In this document: positions 60,454 through 64,000 of the stretch, one piece after another
How the letters are laid out: the number at the start of each line of letters is the position of its first letter
Numbering within the stretch: position 1 is the stretch's first letter
From: Myxococcales bacterium
GTDB taxonomy: Bacteria > Myxococcota_A > Bradymonadia > UBA7976 > UBA1532
Length of the DNA stretch: 64,000 nucleotides
NCBI GenBank assembly: GCA_020633555.1
Contig: JACKDL010000001.1
Location: 558,001-622,000 of the forward strand
Direction: 5' to 3'
Notes under the pieces: generated by a model
The model's input: only the letters and a program-made list of their open reading frames with translations
Database searches by the model: none
What the model was told of the DNA's origin: nothing
Program-made: the position numbers and the translations under genes

Positions 60454-61289
60454 CCGATCGTGAGCTCCTTGCCAAGCACCAGTTCGCCACCGTGGGGGGT
60501 GATCCAGCGGTTCAGGCTGGGCCGGCCCGCCACGGGCTTGCCACGCTCGTCGGTGCGGACGATGCGCAGCAGCACCCGGCGGCTGCCGGGCGCGTCGATG
60601 AAGCCGTCGTAGGTCACGGCGAAGCGCTGCCCCTCGACGGTCAGGTCGCCCTCCACCGCCATCATCTCGCGGTAGTACTCGTGCAGGGCCTCGATGGCCT
60701 TCCAGCGGGCCGCGTCGGGCCGCACCACGGTCAGGCCCAACCGACCCTCGCAGTCCCGCGGGGTGAGCGGCAGGTGGCCTGCGGCCGCGGCCTCGATCTC
60801 ACCCAGGACCCGGTCGATGCGCTTCGTGTCGGCCTCGACGTCCAGGCGGCTCTCCAGCGCCCGGCGCGCCACCATGCGCGGATCCGCCTGGCCCGGCTCG
60901 GTAGTGAGCGAAGCGGTCAGGCAGGCCGCCGGTGACATCTCCAGCTCGTCGGCGCCCAGGGCCACCAGCGAGCTGCCGGGCGAGGCCGTCAGGGCGATGG
61001 TGCAGCGCCACGCCTCGTAGCGGTCGCGCAGCAGCGACGCCAGACGCCACATGCTGCCGCTGCTGGGGCCCAGGTCGCCCACCATCAGGTCCAGCTTCGC
61101 GCTGTTCAGTCCGATGACCACGTCCATGAAGGCCCGCAGGAAGCCCTGGCCGGGCACCACCTGGCCCGACAGCGCCACCGACACGAAGTCGTGGCCGTCC
61201 CGCAGCAGCGGCTCCATGAGGCTCTGGTTCGACCGCAGCGGGATGTTCCCGCTCAGCAGGTCGTTCAGGGTCGCCCCTTGCTCGCTCAT
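60450..61289 (-). CDS. Protein with a ClpP/serine-dehydrogenase-proteinase-like domain
   Basis: 279 residues, no signal peptide. The middle resembles the crotonase-fold peptidase-like SDH/SppA group: LDLMVGDLGPSSGSMWRLASLLRDRYEAW, ALTASPGSSLVALGADELEMSPAACL, the place where SDH proteins carry the catalytic Ser and 'ALGADEIVM' turn (here Ser106 or Ser107). The usual GGx oxyanion loop reads GPSSG. The C-terminal 70 residues form a beta-rich domain (EGQRFAVTYDGFID... RRVLLRIVRTDERGKPVAGRPSLNRWI). Activity is uncertain. Coupled to the pseudouridine synthase gene (ATGA). Confidence 0.6.
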   Translation of the reverse strand: MSEQGATLNDLLSGNIPLRSNQSLMEPLLRDGHDFVSVALSGQVVPGQGFLRAFMDVVIGLNSAKLDLMVGDLGPSSGSMWRLASLLRDRYEAWRCTIALTASPGSSLVALGADELEMSPAACLTASLTTEPGQADPRMVARRALESRLDVEADTKRIDRVLGEIEAAAAGHLPLTPRDCEGRLGLTVVRPDAARWKAIEALHEYYREMMAVEGDLTVEGQRFAVTYDGFIDAPGSRRVLLRIVRTDERGKPVAGRPSLNRWITPHGGELVLGKELTIG

Positions 61290-61324
61290 CGCGCCCCTCC
61301 CGGCGACGGTTCGATAAGGGCCGC

Positions 61325-61353
61325 ACGATCCCCCATCCGCCTTCGACCGTCAA
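61325..61353 (-). promoter_or_regulatory. Candidate promoter of the ClpP-like/rluB operon
   Basis: TTGACG (61353-61348, minus strand), 17 bases, then GATCGT (61330-61325). The -35 is good and the -10 poor. It faces an equal TTGACG on the plus strand (61378-61383); the two form an inverted pair CGTCAA-N24-TTGACG in the middle of the divergent interval. Confidence 0.4.
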
Positions 61354-61377
61354 CGGCCCCCGGCGGGCCCGCCCCCA

Positions 61378-61406
61378 TTGACGGCGCCGCGACGCTGGGG
61401 CACCAC
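61378..61406 (+). promoter_or_regulatory. Candidate promoter of mazG
   Basis: TTGACG (61378-61383), 17 bases, CACCAC (61401-61406). The -10 is weak. The distance to the ribosome site at 61429 is right. Mirror image of the minus-strand element. Confidence 0.35.
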
Positions 61407-61428
61407 TCGCCCCAACCCCACCCAGCTC

Positions 61429-61436
61429 AGGAGGTG
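61429..61436 (+). promoter_or_regulatory. Ribosome binding site of mazG
   Basis: AGGAGGTG, a near-perfect Shine-Dalgarno sequence, 4-6 bases before GTG 61441; it selects this start over upstream in-frame ones. Confidence 0.85.
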
Positions 61437-61440
61437 CGCC

Positions 61441-62220
61441 GTGGCCCGCGCCGGTGACGCGTTCGACCGCATCGTGGACATTGTGGCCCGCCTGCGGGCG
61501 CCCGACGGGTGCCCCTGGGACCGTGAGCAGACGCTGGAGACCATGCGCCCGTGGCTCGTGGAGGAGTGCTACGAGGTGCTGGAGGCGCTCGACGGGGGCG
61601 ACGTGGCCGGGCACCGCGAGGAGCTGGGCGACCTGCTCTTCCAGATCGTCTTCCAGGCCCAGGTGCGCCACGAGGAAGGCGCCTTCGACGTGGCTGACGT
61701 GGTGGGCGACATCGCCGACAAGATGTGGCGGCGGCACCCCCACGTCTTCGGCGATCAGCAGGGGCTGGACCGCGAGGCCATCCGCGCCAACTGGCGCAGC
61801 CAGAAGCAGGCCGAGAAGGGCCGCGAGAGCGCGCTGGACGGGCTGCCGAAGGGCCTGCCCGCGCTCATGCGCGCGGCGCGCCTGGGCCAGAAGGCCGCCC
61901 GGGTGGGCTTCGACTGGCCCGACCCCGACGGGGTGCTGGACAAGCTGGACGAAGAGGCGGCGGAGCTGAAGGCGGCCCTGGCCGAGGGGGACGCCGCGGG
62001 GGTGCAGGCCGAGTTGGGCGACTATCTGTTCACGGTGGTGAACCTGTGCCGGCACCTGGGCGTGGATCCCGAGGCCGCGCTGCAGGCCACCAACCGCAAG
62101 TTCGAGGTGCGCTTCCGCGCGGTCGAGGCCGGCCTGGCCGCCGAGGGTCGTGGCCTGCAAGACGCCGATCTGGACGAGCTGGAGGCCCGCTGGCAGGCCA
62201 GCAAGGCCAAGGCGCCGTGA
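61441..62220 (+). CDS. mazG: Nucleoside triphosphate pyrophosphohydrolase MazG
   Basis: 259 residues (E. coli 263). Hydrolyses NTPs/dNTPs to NMPs, cleaning the nucleotide pool and affecting ppGpp metabolism. Two MazG modules: the first with DGCPWDREQTLETMRPWLVEECYEVLEAL, EELGDLLFQIVFQA (the EExxE/ExxD metal sites), and the second with LDEEAAELKAALAEGD and ELGDYLFTVVNLC. GTG start. Its stop overlaps the start of a small membrane protein gene (GTGA). Confidence 0.95.
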   Translation: MARAGDAFDRIVDIVARLRAPDGCPWDREQTLETMRPWLVEECYEVLEALDGGDVAGHREELGDLLFQIVFQAQVRHEEGAFDVADVVGDIADKMWRRHPHVFGDQQGLDREAIRANWRSQKQAEKGRESALDGLPKGLPALMRAARLGQKAARVGFDWPDPDGVLDKLDEEAAELKAALAEGDAAGVQAELGDYLFTVVNLCRHLGVDPEAALQATNRKFEVRFRAVEAGLAAEGRGLQDADLDELEARWQASKAKAP

Positions 62221-62453
62221 CCGCCGATGGGCGCTGGTCGGCGCGGCTGACTGACCTGGCGCTCTTCACGAGCCTGGTGGCGTGGCCACACCTGCTCTCG
62301 GGGGGCTGGACGGCCTTGGCGGCCTGGCTGGCCCTGCCGGGCTGGTGGTTCATCGCCCGCCCCTCTTGGCGGGGCCTGCGCGGCTTCTACCTGACCCTGG
62401 CCCTGGCCCTGCACGCCCTGGCAGTCACCGGCTGGGTGCTCTGGCAAGGCTGA
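62217..62453 (+). CDS. Small membrane protein
   Basis: 78 residues from GTG 62217, which overlaps the mazG stop. Two or three hydrophobic helices (DLALFTSLVAWPHLLSGGWTAL, AWLALPGWWFIA, FYLTLALALHALAVTGWVLW) with eight tryptophans. No family recognised. The overlap with mazG and the lack of any other frame covering the region support it as a real gene. Confidence 0.6.
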   Translation: MTADGRWSARLTDLALFTSLVAWPHLLSGGWTALAAWLALPGWWFIARPSWRGLRGFYLTLALALHALAVTGWVLWQG

Positions 62454-62480
62454 GCCTGGCGCAGGCTCGCCCGATCCCGC

Positions 62481-63491
62481 TCAGCCCGCCACCAGGGCCT
62501 GCGCGATGGCCGCGCGGCCCCCGTCGGGGCCGGCCATCAGCAGGGCGTGATGGGCGTCGCGGAAGGCCCGCTCCACGGGGTACTCGGTGGTGTAGCCGTA
62601 GCCGCCGTGCATCTGGATGCAGCGGTCGGTGACCCGGCGCGCCGCCTGCCCCACCAGCAGGCGGGCGTGGGCCGGCGCCACCTCGCCGTGGGCGGCGTGG
62701 TGCAGCGACAGCCGGGCGGCGTCCAGCTCCGTGGCGCTGTCGGCGATCATCCACTGGATCGCCTGGAAGTCGGCGATGGGCTTCCCGAACTGCTTGCGCT
62801 CCAGCGTGTACGGGACGGTGGCCTCCAGCGCGCCCCGCGCCGCCCCCAGCGCCACGGCGGCCTGGGCCACCGCCTCGGCCGCGCGGATCCGCGCCACGGC
62901 CTCGGCCGACACGGCCTGCGCATGGGCCGCCGCCGCGTCCACCGTCACCGTGGCCCGCGCCGCGGCCCGCAGCCCCAGCGGGTGCAGGTCGGCCTCCAGG
63001 GTGACCTCGGCCCGCGGGATCGCCACCACCCGGGGCCCGGCCAGCCCGACGAACAGGTCTGCCTGCTCGGCCCCCACGGCCGCCTGCACCGTACCCATGA
63101 TCCGCCCGTCGGCGGACAGGCCCTCCCCCAACCAGCACAGCCGGATCTGCCCCGCCGCCGCCCGCCGCAGGCTGGGCAGGAACGCCTTCGCCTCGGCCAG
63201 CGCCACCGTCGCGGGCCCCGCGTGCGCCGCGGTCAGCGCTGCCAGGCTGGCCGAGCCCACCGCCAGCGCCTCGACCACCACGGCCAGCGCCATCAGCCCC
63301 AGACCGGCGCCGCCCGCGGACTCGGGGGCGCACAGGCCGCCCAGCCCCAGCTCATCCAGCGCCGCCAGCACCCGCGGGGGGATGGCCCGGGCGTGGTCCC
63401 AGGCGCCGGCGCCATCGCCCACGGTGCGGGCCACGAAGTCCCGCGCCATGTCACGCAGCATGATCTCGTCGTCGGTGAGCTCGAAGCGCAT
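62481..63491 (-). CDS. Acyl-CoA dehydrogenase family protein, short and atypical
   Basis: 336 residues, about 45 shorter than usual. N-terminal helical domain (LRDMARDFVARTVGDGAG... LGLGGLCAPESAGGAGLG), a reduced middle beta domain, and the C-terminal domain with ERKQFGKPIADFQAIQWMIAD, RCIQMHGGYGYTTEYPVERAFRDA. The usual catalytic Glu of the YEGT motif is absent (HALLMAGPDG). A glutamate sits instead at the helix-G position used by isovaleryl-CoA and long-chain dehydrogenases (Glu206 in RAAEAVAQAAVALG). FAD-dependent desaturation of a branched or long acyl-CoA is possible. Follows the carboxylase gene by 30 bases on the minus strand, a pairing typical of branched-chain acyl-CoA degradation. 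Confidence 0.8.
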   Translation of the reverse strand: MRFELTDDEIMLRDMARDFVARTVGDGAGAWDHARAIPPRVLAALDELGLGGLCAPESAGGAGLGLMALAVVVEALAVGSASLAALTAAHAGPATVALAEAKAFLPSLRRAAAGQIRLCWLGEGLSADGRIMGTVQAAVGAEQADLFVGLAGPRVVAIPRAEVTLEADLHPLGLRAAARATVTVDAAAAHAQAVSAEAVARIRAAEAVAQAAVALGAARGALEATVPYTLERKQFGKPIADFQAIQWMIADSATELDAARLSLHHAAHGEVAPAHARLLVGQAARRVTDRCIQMHGGYGYTTEYPVERAFRDAHHALLMAGPDGGRAAIAQALVAG

Positions 63492-63521
63492 GGGGCCTCC
63501 TGGGGGGTCGAGCCTGAGGGT

Positions 63522-64000
63522 TCAGACCGGGGTCACGCCGTGCTTGCGCTGACCCGTGGCCGGCGGCTGGTACTGCTCGCGGTAGAACTCGAAGCGCAGG
63601 ATCAGCTCCTGGCGCAGCTCGTCGGCGGGCACGATGCCGTCGATGATCAGCTCGCTGGCCAGCCGCATGATGTCCACGTCCTCGGCGTACTCGGCCCGCC
63701 GGGCCGCCACCCAGTCCGCCCGCTCCTCCTCCGGCAACGCGGCGATCTTGTTGGCGTACACCGCGTTGATGGCGGCCTCGGGCCCCATCACGGCGATCAT
63801 GGCCTGGGGCAGCGCCAACGTGCAGTCGGGGTCGAAGCCCGGCCCGCACATGGCGTACAGGCCAGCGCCGTAGGCCTTGCGCACCACCACCGAGATCCGC
63901 GGCACGCTGGCGTTGCTCACCGCGCTGATGAACTTGGCGCCGTGGCGGATGATGCCCTCGCGCTCCACCTTGCTGCCGATCATGAACCCGGGCACGTCCG
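63522..64000 (-). CDS. Acyl-CoA carboxylase carboxyltransferase (beta) subunit, 3' part only
   Basis: About 158 visible residues; the gene starts beyond the window. The carboxyltransferase C-terminal domain is clear: DVPGFMIGSKVEREGIIRHGAKF, RKAYGAGLYAMCGPGFDPD, PQAMIAVMGPEAAINAVYANKIA, and ASELIIDGIVPADELRQELI. It transfers carboxyl from carboxybiotin to an acyl-CoA (propionyl, acetyl or methylcrotonyl). The acyl pocket residues do not settle the substrate; the acyl-CoA dehydrogenase next to it makes branched-chain catabolism attractive. Confidence 0.88.
   Translation of the reverse strand, partial: DVPGFMIGSKVEREGIIRHGAKFISAVSNASVPRISVVVRKAYGAGLYAMCGPGFDPDCTLALPQAMIAVMGPEAAINAVYANKIAALPEEERADWVAARRAEYAEDVDIMRLASELIIDGIVPADELRQELILRFEFYREQYQPPATGQRKHGVTPV

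Overview
The window is about 70% GC and densely coded. It looks like a chromosomal segment of a Myxococcota or related deltaproteobacterial-type organism. Reasons: a PilZ domain of the kind expanded in Myxococcus, DUF4388 proteins, many SpII lipoproteins with Pro/Asp/Ala-rich linkers and 'CxxxxC' cassettes, several caspase-like peptidases, frequent GTG/TTG starts, and a Gram-negative envelope (BamB, MsbA-like exporter). The assignment is inference from gene content only. No insertion sequence, prophage, CRISPR array or replication origin was seen. Apart from the tRNA-bearing interval 59303-59679, no gap between genes exceeds 300 bases; the largest is 8471-8725.

Layout. 1-2747: fatty-acid beta-oxidation pair (fadB/fadJ-type alpha subunit, cut by the window edge, then fadA). 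2768-4971: two lipoprotein genes. 5063-12273: a signalling/regulatory block with a very acidic repeat protein ending in a PilZ domain, and divergently a DUF4388/J-domain/TPR protein plus a DUF4388 protein. 12347-13399: sugar-phosphate isomerase. 13442-15456: yfgM-bamB envelope pair. 15593-18580: outer-membrane barrel protein and Lon protease. 18644-23388: YheU-like protein, ABC exporter and a P-loop/TPR protein. 23534-27019: fused hydantoinase/5-oxoprolinase.

27027-37829 (minus strand) is one tightly overlapping 12-gene unit: trpR-like regulator, trpE, trpG, trpD, trpC, trpF, trpB, trpA, DAHP synthase, EPSP synthase, then unexpectedly mutH and a CobW-type metallo-GTPase. It encodes the whole chorismate-to-tryptophan branch plus two shikimate steps, with its own putative Trp-binding repressor as first gene. 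Divergent from it is a secreted protein made of two cysteine-paired helical-hairpin-like modules (38027-38524).

38525-45217: a membrane dynamin-like GTPase, then a DUF2760 protein with two divergent Hsp70-family proteins. 45243-57143 is the most unusual part. A four-gene minus-strand operon encodes a small lipoprotein and three exported caspase-fold proteins, one of them a 1,700-residue LamG/WD40/caspase protein with an EF-hand and an apparent one-base frameshift in a C8 tract. Divergent from it, 56 bases away, is a TPR-CHAT lipoprotein. All five carry export signals, and all four peptidase domains keep their His/Cys dyad. This is the best candidate for an undescribed system: an envelope-facing caspase/CHAT protease module.

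57170-64000: a lipoprotein with a glycoside-hydrolase-like barrel and DUF5648, two tandem initiator tRNA genes with a terminator, an rRNA pseudouridine synthase, a ClpP-fold-like protein, mazG, a small membrane protein, an acyl-CoA dehydrogenase and the C-terminal end of a biotin-dependent carboxyltransferase (cut by the window edge).

Translational coupling is pervasive: 15 gene junctions use a 4-base ATGA/GTGA/TTGA overlap, and these overlaps fix many of the start codons chosen here.
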